A DNA stretch of 64,000 nt from Rhodoplanes serenus (lineage in GTDB: Bacteria > Pseudomonadota > Alphaproteobacteria > Rhizobiales > Xanthobacteraceae): the NCBI GenBank assembly GCA_009720755.1, contig WNKV01000009.1, positions 186,001-250,000 of the forward strand, given 5' to 3'. Shown in pieces: positions 8,646-17,803 of the stretch. The notes beneath the pieces are model-generated. The model searched no databases and was not told the origin of the DNA. It saw nothing but the letters and a program-made list of their open reading frames with translations. Position 1 is the first letter of the stretch; every line of letters starts with the position of its first letter. The position numbers and the translations under genes were made by a program.

Positions 8646-9410
8646 ATGGGACAACTCGACGGGAAGATCGCCATCGTGACCGGCGCCAGCTCCGGCATCG
8701 GTCAGGCGGCCGCCCTGCTGTTCGCGCGCGAAGGCGCGCGGCTCGTCCTTGTCTCTCGTCGCCGCGATCCGCTCGATGCGCTGAGCGCCGAGATCGCCGC
8801 GGCGGGCGGCGAGGCGATCGTGGTCTCGGGTGACGTGCGCGACGAGGCGACCGCGGTCGCGGCGGTCACGGCGGCGGTCGAGCGGTTCGGCCGTCTCGAC
8901 ATCGCCTTCAACAATGCCGGCCTGATGGGCGATGCCGCGCCGGTTCCGGAGATCGCGCCGGACACCTGGCGCGAGGTTCTGGACGTCAACCTGACCGGCG
9001 CCTTCTACGGGGCGCGCCACCAGATCCCGGCGATGCTGGCGGCCGGCGGCGGTGCGATCGTGTTCACCTCGACCTTCGTGGGGTACACGGTCGGCTTTCC
9101 GGGCATGGGCGCCTATGCGGCCAGCAAGGCGGGGGTGATCGGCCTGACCCAGGTGATCGCCGCCGAGTTCGGGGCGCAGGGCATCCGCGCCAACGCGCTG
9201 CTGCCCGGCGGCACCGACACTCCGATGGGCCGCACGGCCGCGCCGACCTCGCAGGCCCGGGCCGCCGTCGCCAACCTGCACGCTCTGAAGCGTCTGGCCG
9301 ACCCGGACGAGATCGCCCGGGCGACGCTCTGGCTCGCCTCCGATGCGGCCAGCTTCGTCACCGGGACGGCGCTCCTGGTCGACGGCGGCGTCTCGATCGC
9401 CCGCGCCTGA
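8646..9410 (+). CDS. short-chain dehydrogenase/reductase (SDR), classical type
   Basis: 254 residues, start ATG at 8646 with AAGGAGA just upstream. Has the NAD(P)-binding TGASSGIG near residue 12, the structural NNAG motif, and the catalytic YAASK (Tyr-x3-Lys). The ending VTGTALLVDGGVS is typical of SDRs that resemble 3-oxoacyl-ACP reductase and glucose dehydrogenase. The substrate cannot be predicted. It follows the HWE kinase closely on the same strand but the 95-base gap and own ribosome site do not prove an operon. Confidence 0.85.
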   Translation: MGQLDGKIAIVTGASSGIGQAAALLFAREGARLVLVSRRRDPLDALSAEIAAAGGEAIVVSGDVRDEATAVAAVTAAVERFGRLDIAFNNAGLMGDAAPVPEIAPDTWREVLDVNLTGAFYGARHQIPAMLAAGGGAIVFTSTFVGYTVGFPGMGAYAASKAGVIGLTQVIAAEFGAQGIRANALLPGGTDTPMGRTAAPTSQARAAVANLHALKRLADPDEIARATLWLASDAASFVTGTALLVDGGVSIARA

Positions 9411-9434
9411 TCCCGCGTTCCGGTTATCGCACCG

Positions 9435-9465
9435 GCCGTTCCGCGGGACCGAGCCGCGGAACGGC
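9435..9465. terminator. perfect 12-bp hairpin after the SDR gene
   Basis: Arms GCCGTTCCGCGG (9435-9446) and CCGCGGAACGGC (9454-9465) with a 7-base loop. No T-run follows, so it may act as a Rho-assisted terminator or mRNA end stabiliser; a dispersed palindrome is the alternative. Confidence 0.4.
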
Positions 9466-9616
9466 ACGCGCAGGTTGCGAGGTATGGCGCTGCGGCCCGT
9501 GGCCGCGGCAAGCCTGTCGGAATCGCGACAATGCGCCACTTTCCCGGGCGCCCGGGCCACCCGATATAACGCGGCGTGACCGCTCCCGCGACCGTGGGAG
9601 CCTGAGGAGGACATCC

Positions 9617-10666
9617 ATGTTCGGTTCGCGCAAGCGCCCGATTTTCCTGTCCCTGGCCGTCGCCTCGGCCCTGGTGCTGCTGGCCGGCGACATCGCCTGG
9701 TCGCGCGCCGGCGGCGGCTCGAGCTCCGGCAGCCGCGGCAGCCGCACCTATTCGGCCCCGGCCCCCACCAACACGGCACCCGGCGCGACCGCCCCGATGG
9801 AGCGCTCGATGACCCAGCCGGCGCGGCCGAATGCCGCCCCCGGTGCGCCCGGCATGGCGCAGAACCGGCCAGGCGGCATGTTCGGCGGCTTCGGCGGCGT
9901 CATGGGCGGCCTCGCGGCCGGCTTCCTGGGCGCCGGCCTGCTCGGCATGCTGTTCGGCAACGGCTTCATGAGCGGCCTCGGCGGCTTCGCATCGATGCTC
10001 GGGCTGCTGCTACAGATCGGCATCGTGGCGTTCCTGGGCATGTTCCTGTGGCGCATGTGGCAGAACCGCCGGCGTCCGGCGCCCGCGATGGCGAGCGGCC
10101 CGCAGGTCGACCCGCATCACGCCGACCCGCACCGCGGTGACGGCATGATGCAGCGCCAGGGGCTGGGTGGTGGCCTCGGCGGTGGCCCGGTTGGCCTCGG
10201 TGGCGGCATGAGCGGTGGCTACGGAGCCGGCACCGCCGCGGCGGCGCCCGAGCGCGCCGACGAGGTCGGTATCGGCCCGGCCGACTACGACGCCTTCGAG
10301 CGGCTGCTCGGCGACGTCCAGACCGCCTACTCGACCGAGGACCTGGGCAAGCTGCGCACCCTGGTCTCGCCCGAGATGTTGTCCTACTTCTCGGAGCAGT
10401 TCACGGAGAACGCCGGCCGCGGCGTGATCAACAAGGTCTCGGACGTCAAGCTGGAGCAGGGCGACCTGGCCGAGGCGTGGCGCGAGGGCGACGCCGAGTA
10501 CGCCACCGTGGCGATGCGCTTCTCGCTGGTCGACAAGACCGTCGATCGCGCCACCGAACGCCTGGTGTCCGGCGGTGACGCCCGCGAGACGGTCACCGAG
10601 GTGTGGACGTTCCGGCGGCCGCGCGGCGGCAACTGGATGCTCTCGGCGATCCAGCAGGCGCAGTGA
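9617..10666 (+). CDS. Tim44-like domain membrane protein
   Basis: 349 residues. It starts with a signal or anchor segment (IFLSLAVASALVLLAG), then a Ser/Pro/Gly-rich linker, two very Gly/Met/Leu-rich membrane segments at about 90-155, another Gly-rich linker, and a C-terminal Tim44-like (NTF2-fold) domain from about 220 to the end, including the AYSTEDLGKLRTLVSPEM stretch. Bacterial Tim44-like proteins (TimA) are membrane proteins of unclear function. Start ATG at 9617 has GAGGAGG upstream. A strong terminator follows. Confidence 0.82.
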   Translation: MFGSRKRPIFLSLAVASALVLLAGDIAWSRAGGGSSSGSRGSRTYSAPAPTNTAPGATAPMERSMTQPARPNAAPGAPGMAQNRPGGMFGGFGGVMGGLAAGFLGAGLLGMLFGNGFMSGLGGFASMLGLLLQIGIVAFLGMFLWRMWQNRRRPAPAMASGPQVDPHHADPHRGDGMMQRQGLGGGLGGGPVGLGGGMSGGYGAGTAAAAPERADEVGIGPADYDAFERLLGDVQTAYSTEDLGKLRTLVSPEMLSYFSEQFTENAGRGVINKVSDVKLEQGDLAEAWREGDAEYATVAMRFSLVDKTVDRATERLVSGGDARETVTEVWTFRRPRGGNWMLSAIQQAQ

Positions 10667-10725
10667 CGCGGCGCGGGACGCTCCGGCGGTTCCGCACCAG
10701 ACCGGAGACGACGAGATCAGACAAA

Positions 10726-10753
10726 GGCCGCGGGAGTGATCCCGCGGCCTTTT
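10726..10753 (+). terminator. intrinsic terminator of the Tim44-like gene
   Basis: Ten-base-pair stem GGCCGCGGGA / TCCCGCGGCC with GTGA loop, followed by TTTT. AAA precedes the stem, so it could also work for the convergent sorbosone dehydrogenase-like gene ending at 10808. Confidence 0.85.
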
Positions 10754-10807
10754 CGATTCGCGGCTTTCTCGATCTGTCGACGGCGGGAGGGCGACGGGGC
10801 GGCCCCG

Positions 10808-12175
10808 TCAGCGGTCCGAGGTGCGCGCCGCGGCTGGCGCCACCCGCCACACCGCGTTGCCGACGTCGTCGGCGACCAGCAACGCGCCGCCGCGATCGAT
10901 GGCGACACCGACCGGCCGGCCGAGCGCGTCGCCCGCCGGCGACAGGAAGCCGCCGAGCACGTCGACCGGCTTGCCGGTCGGACGGCCGTTCTGGAACGGC
11001 ACGAAGACCACCTTGTAGCCGCTCGGCGGCTTGCGGTTCCACGATCCGTGCAGGCCCACGAAGGCCCCATCACGGAACGGCTCCGGCAGCGCCGTGCCGG
11101 CCGAGAACGTCAGGCCGAGCGGGGCGACGTGATTGCCGAGCGCGTAGTCCGGCGTCACCGCCTTCTCGACCAGGTCGGGCCGCGGCGGCGCGACGCGAGT
11201 GTCGACGTGCTGCCCCCAGTAGCTGTAGGGCCAGCCGTAGAAGGCGCCGTCGCGCACCTCGGTGAGATAGTCGGGCACCAGATCGCTGCCGATCTCGTCG
11301 CGCTCGTTCACCACCGCCCACAGGGCGCCGGTCTGCGGATGGAACGCGAGGCCCACCGGATTGCGCAGGCCGGTGGCGAACACCCGCGTGCGGCCGGTGG
11401 CGAGGTCGATCTCGTGCACGGCGGCGCGGCCCTCCTCCTTGTCGAGGCCGTTCTCGCCGACATTGCTGTTGGAGCCGACCGAGGCGTACAGCTTGCTGCC
11501 GTCCGGGCTCGCCACCAGGCCCTTGGTCCAGTGATGGTTGAGCGGCCCGCCCGGCAGGTCGGCGACCTTGGTGCCCTTTTGGTCGATGCTGGTCGCCCCT
11601 TCGGTGTAGGGGAATTTGACCACCGCGTCGGTGTTGGCGACGTAGAGGTCGTCGCCGACCAGCGCCATGCCGAACGGCGAGACGAGATTCTCCAGGAACG
11701 TGGTGCGCACCTCCGCAATGCCGTCGCTATCGGCGTCGCGCAGCAGCGTGATGCGGTTGGCGCTCGGCACGCCGGCGCCGGCCTGCTTCATCACCATGCC
11801 CATCACGAAGAACTTGAAGCCGCTGCGCTCCGGCCGCTCCGGCGCGTTGGTCTCGGCCACCAGTACGTCGCCGTTCGGCAGCACATGCAGCCAGCGCGGA
11901 TGATCGAGGCCGCGGGCGAGCGCCGTCACGGTCATGCCGGCCGCGGCGGTCGGCTTGCCGTCGGCGGGCCAGCCCTTGGCGGGCGCGATCTCGACGGTCG
12001 GGATCAGCGAGGCGGTGGGGGCCGGCAGGGTGGGGCTGGCACCGACCGTCTGGTCGTCCGGCACCTGGGCGGTGTCGCCGCAGCCGGCGAGCACGAGCGC
12101 CGTGGTGCCGAGCAGTGCGGCGAGTGGCAGCCGGCGGGCCGGCCACCGGGCGGGGTTGGCACGAAGACGGATCAC
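10808..12175 (-). CDS. sorbosone dehydrogenase / PQQ-dependent sugar dehydrogenase-like lipoprotein
   Basis: 455 residues from a GTG at 12175 (AGAGGA 7 bases upstream). A lipobox ending in Cys32 (LVLAGC) predicts a periplasmic lipoprotein. The rest reads as a six-bladed soluble-glucose-dehydrogenase-like beta-propeller, with [19 protein letters not shown] near the start, [26 protein letters not shown] with family-like metal/PQQ-site residues, and a final [12 protein letters not shown] blade. Known relatives oxidise sugars with PQQ; the substrate here is not known, and no cytochrome or PQQ synthesis genes are nearby. It converges on the Tim44-like gene across a shared terminator. Confidence 0.8.
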   Translation of the reverse strand: MIRLRANPARWPARRLPLAALLGTTALVLAGCGDTAQVPDDQTVGASPTLPAPTASLIPTVEIAPAKGWPADGKPTAAAGMTVTALARGLDHPRWLHVLPNGDVLVAETNAPERPERSGFKFFVMGMVMKQAGAGVPSANRITLLRDADSDGIAEVRTTFLENLVSPFGMALVGDDLYVANTDAVVKFPYTEGATSIDQKGTKVADLPGGPLNHHWTKGLVASPDGSKLYASVGSNSNVGENGLDKEEGRAAVHEIDLATGRTRVFATGLRNPVGLAFHPQTGALWAVVNERDEIGSDLVPDYLTEVRDGAFYGWPYSYWGQHVDTRVAPPRPDLVEKAVTPDYALGNHVAPLGLTFSAGTALPEPFRDGAFVGLHGSWNRKPPSGYKVVFVPFQNGRPTGKPVDVLGGFLSPAGDALGRPVGVAIDRGGALLVADDVGNAVWRVAPAAARTSDR

Positions 12176-12337
12176 GGTGCGGTCCTCTCGGAAGCCTCGG
12201 GTGTCCGAGGAGGAACGGCGGCGTCCTTGGGGTGTTCCGGCGCACGTGGTCACGGCGGCCGGCGTGCCGGCTCCACGGTGCGGACGAGGGCCGCATGAGG
12301 CCGCATCGGCATCGGCCGGGCGAGGGGGCCGGATCGA

Positions 12338-13261
12338 TCACCGGGCGTGCTGGTCCGCCTCGGCGTGCGTCGCGGCGATCGGCGGCGGCTCGCACCGCAC
12401 CAGCAGCTCGTAATCGATCAAGGCCCACTTGATGCCGTGGGAGCGCTGGAGCAGTCCGGCGCCGGAGCGGGCCGCGCGGATGATGACATGCCGCGGCTTG
12501 TGATCGCACACCATCCAGCCGAACCGGCGCAGCGCGGTGCGCGCCGCTTGGCCGAGTGCCTCCATCGTCTCACGCGAGATCGCGCCGCCCCGCATGGCGG
12601 CTTCTGCGTCGAAGCCGTCGATCCAGCGGTAGAGCAGAATGTAGAGGCGCTCCCAGTCGTAGCGGATGCGGCGCTCCTCCGGCGTGTCGCGCTGCGACGC
12701 CTCGAGCCCCTTGTTCATGCGCCAGCAGATGCCGGCGTTGCGCCCGAGCTGCCAGTCGAGATAGCGCGTCGGCGGCGAATAGATCGCCAGCGGCTGCTTG
12801 GTCGGGATCGCCGATCTCGCCGCCGCACGGAGGCGGGCGACGTTGCCGAACTCCTCGAACGGCGACAGGAACTCCGCCTCCTCCACGCGCGCCTTCTCCT
12901 GCGCATCGAGATGCAGCCCGTCGTCCAGCACCGTGATGTTGGTGTCCTGCCCGGCGCGGCTGAACTTCACGACGAGCGCGAAGTCCGCACGCGCACGGTG
13001 CGCCACCGGCACCCGGTAGACGGCGCCGGTGGCGCCGGCGAGCGCGCGCCCGACCTTGCGGAACCGCTCGTCGACGAACCACGCGTCCGGCAGGACCGAC
13101 TCGACGCAGCCCCAGCCGTGGCGGGTCACGAACAGATCGCCACCCTGCTTGCCGCGCATGTGGACATAGTCGACGCCGAACAGACGCACGCGCGCCCCCG
13201 CCGGGACCTTGTCGAAAGCCGGCTGGTAGACCTTGCGGAACCTGTAATCGAACTGCTCCAA
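12338..13261 (-). CDS. uncharacterised protein with divergent protein-kinase-like motifs
   Basis: 307 residues. I do not recognise a named family. Several pieces line up with a protein-kinase fold: FALVVKF with Lys99 (beta-3 lysine), FEEFGNVARLR with Glu136/137 (helix C), VCDHKPRHVI with Asp253 and Lys255 (compare RDxKPxNI, Asn replaced by His) and ALIDYELL with Asp283 (DFG-like). The start appears to be a TTG at 13261 preceded by GGAGTGAGG; the next ATG is at codon 35. The stop of the upstream DUF4914 gene is 3 bases away, so both are surely one transcript. Kinase activity is inference; a kinase-like scaffold without catalysis is possible. Confidence 0.6.
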   Translation of the reverse strand: MEQFDYRFRKVYQPAFDKVPAGARVRLFGVDYVHMRGKQGGDLFVTRHGWGCVESVLPDAWFVDERFRKVGRALAGATGAVYRVPVAHRARADFALVVKFSRAGQDTNITVLDDGLHLDAQEKARVEEAEFLSPFEEFGNVARLRAAARSAIPTKQPLAIYSPPTRYLDWQLGRNAGICWRMNKGLEASQRDTPEERRIRYDWERLYILLYRWIDGFDAEAAMRGGAISRETMEALGQAARTALRRFGWMVCDHKPRHVIIRAARSGAGLLQRSHGIKWALIDYELLVRCEPPPIAATHAEADQHAR

Positions 13262-13264
13262 GCC

Positions 13265-15181
13265 TCACTCCTCGGGATCGAAGAGCGGCAGATCGAGCAC
13301 CGAAAGATAGTCGGCGGCGGTGCCGCCCGACAGGCAGCACTCGATGATCCGGCGCCCGGTCGGCAGGAGATCCGGCACCAGGAACTGCTCCAGCTCGCGG
13401 CGGAAGAACGCCGCGAGGATCTCGGCGCCGGCGTCGTAGGCGGCGGTGCCGACCTCGGGTTGCTTCTCGACCCGGAAGAACTGGCTGCCGATGGTCTTGC
13501 CCTCGACCACGATCGAGCCCGGCGTGAAGCCCAGCAGCGCGCAGCGCGAGGGCTTCATCTGGCTGGCCTGGAAGTGGGCGCCGCCGCGCCGCGCCAGATA
13601 CTCGCGTGCGATCCATTGCGGCATGAAGCCGACCTCCCAGGTTCCGATGTGCTGGTTCGGCACCAGCACGTAGCGCACCTCCGGGGTCTCGATGATCTGG
13701 TTGAGCAGCAGGTTCGCCTGATCGACCCGGCGGCCGGTGGCGAACGGCCAGTAGGAGCCGACGCCCTCGGACGTCATGCCTTCGGTCTCGACGATCGACG
13801 GATTAGCGTGGCCGCGCGGCGCCACCAGCCGCCACAGCCAGGCGAGCGACGCCGGCAGCAGATGGAACAGGCCGATGATGCCGTAGGTCGGGCGCTCGGC
13901 CGTGCAGGGCGGCGTGCGCACGCCCATGCTGCGGATGTCGACGTCGACCGGGCCTTCCACCACCCGCGGGATGATGTTGCGCGGAATGATGACACGCGGG
14001 TTGGGACACGGCACGCCCGGGGCATCCTCGGTGTGCTCCCATAGCAGGCAGGTGGCGCCGGGATGGCCCTGCACGTTGAGGAACAGCAGCGGCTCCGGCG
14101 GGCTGATGCATAGCCTCTCGAGGTGCGGGTCGGTGCCGTAGTGATCGAGATGGTTGCAGCGGACGAACCAGGCGTTCTCGGCGTCCATCAGCGTCAGCTT
14201 GCCGCGGCCCTTGTCGAGCGAAGGGTGGCACAGCGCCATGTCGTCGGTGACCGGCAGCAGCTCGCAGGCCTGCGGCAGCGGCACGGTGATCTCCTCGTGG
14301 GTCACGAGGTTGTGGCCGAGCCGCAGCAGGCCGTCGCTGCGACGGTGGACGTGCTCCAGCATCTCGCTCTTGCCGCCGCCGCTCGCGCCCTCGTGCGAGA
14401 TGACGAGCTTGTTGCCGTACGGCGTCATCAGCCGCACGGTCGAGCAGTGCATCGTCAGCCAGTGCTCCTGCTCGCCGATATTGAGGAGCACCCCGTAGAT
14501 GCCTTTCTTGGCGCTCGGGCCGGGATAGAGATTGTAGCTGTAGAGCTCGTGGCCGCCGGAGGTGCGGCGATGGACCACGATCTGCTTGCCGTCGAAGTCG
14601 GTGTGGCGGAACGGTGGGGCGACGTAGATCACCGCCTTCGGCGAGAAGTCGTCGGGGATCTCGTCAGGCCGGAGAATGCCTTGCAGCAGCGCGAGGCCGA
14701 GCGCGAAGAAGCCGGCATTGTCGGGCGCGACGACGAGGGCGTCGGTGCCCTTGCCGGGCCGGCCGGCATGGAACGCGAAGGCGGCGAGCGGCTGGGTCTT
14801 CAGCCAGTCGAGGGTGCGCTGGCGCAGCGGCTCGAACGGGCCGCCGAAGCGCTCCTCGAAGCGCGGCTTATCGGTCGGGCGCTGGTCGCCGATCACCATG
14901 CAGTCGGGGTCGCGCCGGCGCATGTACGGGTCGAGATAGTTGGCGACGATGCCGTTCTTGGCCCGGCAGACCGCGGCCTCGACGATCCGCCCGCGGCCGG
15001 GCACGTCATAGGCGACCTCCTGCCAGCCGTTGACCGCGTCGCGCGTGGCGAGCGCCGTCAGCTCCTGGACCGTGCCGGCGAAGGTGACCGATGGGGCGGC
15101 CGCGAAGATCTCCTCCACCTCGGGAGGCAGCGGGAACGGCGCGATCGGTGCGGGCTTGAGCTCGGCTTGGCGGACTTGCAT
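13265..15181 (-). CDS. DUF4914 family protein, PEPCK-like P-loop enzyme
   Basis: 638 residues from the ATG at 15181. The sequence matches my memory of the DUF4914 family along its length (for example MRRRDPDCMVIGD and GVGSYWPFATGRRVDQANLL). A Gly-rich phosphate-binding loop, GASGGGKS at 265-272, and VTDDMALCHP at 311-320 resemble the kinase-1a and kinase-2 regions of phosphoenolpyruvate carboxykinases. The reaction is unknown. It is followed 3 bases later by the kinase-like gene and is divergent from a MarR regulator across an AT-rich gap, which suggests a regulated two-gene unit (inference). Confidence 0.8.
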   Translation of the reverse strand: MQVRQAELKPAPIAPFPLPPEVEEIFAAAPSVTFAGTVQELTALATRDAVNGWQEVAYDVPGRGRIVEAAVCRAKNGIVANYLDPYMRRRDPDCMVIGDQRPTDKPRFEERFGGPFEPLRQRTLDWLKTQPLAAFAFHAGRPGKGTDALVVAPDNAGFFALGLALLQGILRPDEIPDDFSPKAVIYVAPPFRHTDFDGKQIVVHRRTSGGHELYSYNLYPGPSAKKGIYGVLLNIGEQEHWLTMHCSTVRLMTPYGNKLVISHEGASGGGKSEMLEHVHRRSDGLLRLGHNLVTHEEITVPLPQACELLPVTDDMALCHPSLDKGRGKLTLMDAENAWFVRCNHLDHYGTDPHLERLCISPPEPLLFLNVQGHPGATCLLWEHTEDAPGVPCPNPRVIIPRNIIPRVVEGPVDVDIRSMGVRTPPCTAERPTYGIIGLFHLLPASLAWLWRLVAPRGHANPSIVETEGMTSEGVGSYWPFATGRRVDQANLLLNQIIETPEVRYVLVPNQHIGTWEVGFMPQWIAREYLARRGGAHFQASQMKPSRCALLGFTPGSIVVEGKTIGSQFFRVEKQPEVGTAAYDAGAEILAAFFRRELEQFLVPDLLPTGRRIIECCLSGGTAADYLSVLDLPLFDPEE

Positions 15182-15671
15182 GGCGTGACGTGACCTCTGG
15201 TGGATCGCTACGGGCGCTCGGGCCTCGTGTGCGGGCCGCTGGGCGTGGCGAGCGCCGGCATGGTGCTGGGCGCCGACCAACGCTCTCCAAGCTCGGCCTT
15301 CTGGCCGGACCGTCCTGCGCGAGGACGAGCGTTTTCGCGGCTTGCGAGAACATGAAGACAGGTCCCAAGCCCGTATCGACGTAGCTTATGAACCATAGTT
15401 TCTTGAAGTCCGTATGACTATACGGTGAAATACAAAGATAATGGACGAGTTCTTTGTGAAATCGACTGGATGTATTGTAGAAGTAGTTCTAAAATTCTTG
15501 AACGGTCGGTGCAGAATTCAAGCGCGCGCAGACCCGTGGTAGGTCGGTCCGGCAAGTCGAAAGCGAGATAATAATGAGCTAGCTAACAATAAACATGCTT
15601 GTCGATGACCGTAGACGAACCGCCGCCATCATGGCAGGTCGACGGAATGCCGAACGACATGGGCCTCGCGC
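15182..15671. promoter_or_regulatory. AT-rich divergent promoter region between DUF4914 unit and marR-like gene
   Basis: The stretch from about 15380 to 15600 is far richer in A and T than its surroundings. It carries the palindrome CCGTAT-GACT-ATACGG (15410-15425) and AGCTAGCT (15577-15584), either of which could be an operator for the adjacent MarR protein. No gene is visible. No promoter boxes are called with confidence. Confidence 0.5.
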
Positions 15672-16133
15672 ATGATCATCGACGATAACGACAAGGGGCT
15701 CGGGTTCCTGATCGCCGAGACCGCGCGCCTGCACCGCAAGCTCCTCGACCGCCGCTTGCAGCCGTTCGGCCTGACCCGCGCGCAGTGGGCCGTGCTCGCC
15801 GTGCTGGTGCGGCGGGACGGGCGGACGCAGTCGGAGATCGCCGAGGAGCTCGAGATCGAGAAGCCGACCGCCGGCCGGTTGCTCGATCACCTCGAGCAGC
15901 TCGCCTGGATCGAGCGGCGTCCGACGCCGGCCGACCGCCGGGTCTGGCGGGTCCACATCCCGACCGCGGCGCGCCCGCGCATCGCCGCGGTCGCCGATGT
16001 CGTGCGCGACACCCGCCACGTGATGGTGCAGGGCCTGTCGGCCGACCAGCAGCACCTGCTCGTCCGTCAGCTCGGCGCCATCAAGACCAACATGGTCGCG
16101 GCGCTCGGCGAGGCGGCCGGCGATCCGGGCTGA
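15672..16133 (+). CDS. MarR family transcriptional regulator
   Basis: 153 residues: N-terminal helix, winged helix-turn-helix around residues 35-95 (LTRAQWAVLAVL, QSEIAEELEIEKPTAGRLLDHLE, IERRPTPADRRVWRVHIP) and a C-terminal dimerisation helix. The recognition helix and the DRR wing pattern are typical of MarR. These dimers usually repress a divergently transcribed gene until bound by a small ligand; here the divergent neighbour is the DUF4914 unit, so that is the likely target (inference from layout). Confidence 0.88.
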   Translation: MIIDDNDKGLGFLIAETARLHRKLLDRRLQPFGLTRAQWAVLAVLVRRDGRTQSEIAEELEIEKPTAGRLLDHLEQLAWIERRPTPADRRVWRVHIPTAARPRIAAVADVVRDTRHVMVQGLSADQQHLLVRQLGAIKTNMVAALGEAAGDPG

Positions 16134-16307
16134 AGACGGGCCGAAGACGGACCGAGACGAGGCGCGCAGACGCCGCCCGCCCCTGGTCGCGTGTGCGCCG
16201 GCATGGCTCCGCACGTCGCGTCACACTGTGCTAAACGGCTGCGCGCAAGGCCGCCTTCGATCAGGTCACAACCGCGCGCGGCAAAACCACGACGGGCTCG
16301 ACCACAG

Positions 16308-17354
16308 ATGAACCACGGAGCCGCGAGGCCCAGCCCCACTGATGCCTGGACGTTCTCCGTCGCGCCCATGATGGATTGGACCGATCGTCACTGTCGGGCC
16401 TTTCATCGGGTGCTGACGCGGCGGGCGCGGCTCTATACCGAGATGGTCACCACCGGCGCGGTGCTGCGGGGCGACCGCGCCCGGCTGCTGCGCTTCGATC
16501 CGTGCGAGCATCCGGTGGCGGTGCAGCTCGGCGGCAGCGACCCGGCGGCGCTGGCGGCCGCCGCCCGCATCTGCGCCGACATGGGCTACGACGAGGTGAA
16601 CCTCAATGTCGGCTGCCCGTCCGATCGGGTGCAGGAGGGTCGCTTCGGCGCCTGCCTGATGGCCGAACCGGGGCTCGTCGGCGACTGCGTCGCCGCCATG
16701 AAGGCGGCCGTCGCGGTGCCGGTGACGGTGAAGTGCCGCATCGGCATCGACGACCAGGACCCCGAGGCGGCGCTCGACATCCTCGCCGACACCGTGGTGG
16801 CGGCCGGTGCCGATGCATTGATCGTCCATGCCCGCAAGGCGTGGCTGCAAGGCTTGTCGCCGCGGGAGAATCGCGAGGTGCCGCCGCTCGACTACGGTCG
16901 CGTCCATCGCCTCAAGGCGCGGCTGCCCGCCGTCCCGGTGGCGATCAACGGCGGCATCGGCACGATCGCGGCAGCGGCCGGCCAGCTCGCCCATGTGGAC
17001 GGCGTGATGATGGGGCGTGCCGCCTATCAGGAGCCGTGGCGGCTGCTCGCCGTCGATCCTGAGCTGTTCGGCGAGCCGGCGCCGGCCGCCTCGGCCCGCG
17101 CGGCGGCCGAGCGGTTCCTGCCCTACATGGCGCGCGAACTCGCCGCCGGCGAGCGGCTCTACGCCATGGTCCGCCACATGCTCGGCCTGTTCCACGGCGT
17201 GCCGGGGGCGCGCGCCTTCCGCCGTCACCTCGCCACCGAGGCGGTCAAGCCGGGGGCGGGGCTCGACGTGTTCACGACGGCGCTCGCCCTGGTCCGGGAG
17301 AGGGAGGCGCGGGCGGAGTTGCCACGGGCCGACGCGGTCCTGCCGTCGTCGTAG
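16308..17354 (+). CDS. dusA: tRNA-dihydrouridine synthase A
   Basis: 348 residues from the ATG at 16308. Flavoenzyme that reduces uridine to dihydrouridine in the D-loop of tRNA. Family marks: VAPMMDWTDRHCR at the N-terminus, QLGGSDPAALAAAA, NLNVGCPSDRVQEGRFGACLM with the catalytic Cys, VKCRIGIDDQD, and VHARKAWLQGLSPRENREVPPL, which is characteristic of the DusA subfamily. The frame is open further upstream, but the ATG is the first residue that fits family N-termini. It stands alone. Confidence 0.92.
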   Translation: MNHGAARPSPTDAWTFSVAPMMDWTDRHCRAFHRVLTRRARLYTEMVTTGAVLRGDRARLLRFDPCEHPVAVQLGGSDPAALAAAARICADMGYDEVNLNVGCPSDRVQEGRFGACLMAEPGLVGDCVAAMKAAVAVPVTVKCRIGIDDQDPEAALDILADTVVAAGADALIVHARKAWLQGLSPRENREVPPLDYGRVHRLKARLPAVPVAINGGIGTIAAAAGQLAHVDGVMMGRAAYQEPWRLLAVDPELFGEPAPAASARAAAERFLPYMARELAAGERLYAMVRHMLGLFHGVPGARAFRRHLATEAVKPGAGLDVFTTALALVREREARAELPRADAVLPSS

Positions 17355-17803
17355 CCGCGGAGCGCAGCGACCCGAAGGATCGCCCGAGAGCCGGGGCGTC
17401 GCGGCCCCCGGACGTCACTGCGCTCCATCCGGGCTACGGGGGTCTCCAGCGGCGACGGGCGCGAGGCATGCGCGGCCGCGTCCCTGGTTCCGCGACGCGA
17501 CGCCTTGGCGGGCCCGCCCGGCGTGCTACTCTCCGGTGTCGCACCGGCCCGCCCGCGGGCCGGTATCGCGCCGCTGTCCGGCCGCGTCGCCGTCCTGCCC
17601 GTCGGCCGTCCTGCCTGTCGGCCGAGCGCCGGTCGGGCTCTGCTCCGCCCCGCAGGTCTCCCGCTTTCGCCGCCGCCTGGCTGTCCGGGATACCCCCGGC
17701 GTCCGGGCCGGCCCCGGTGCGGCGGTGCGGCGCGGGCCAGGGCGGCAGAGACGACGACGAACGCCGGCCGCGAGGGGCCGCCGGCCAGACGGAGAGTTGC
17801 GGA
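17355..17803. repeat. intergenic stretch with a dispersed 'gtagcccggatggagcgcag'-type repeat
   Basis: About 17357-17443, read on the minus strand, contains gtagcccggatggagcgcag and ends in gctgcgctccgcggctac, a repeat form widespread in proteobacterial intergenic DNA. The remaining 360 bases are extremely GC-rich with no supported gene. A ribosome site (GGAGAG) for the exporter lies at its end. Confidence 0.5.
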
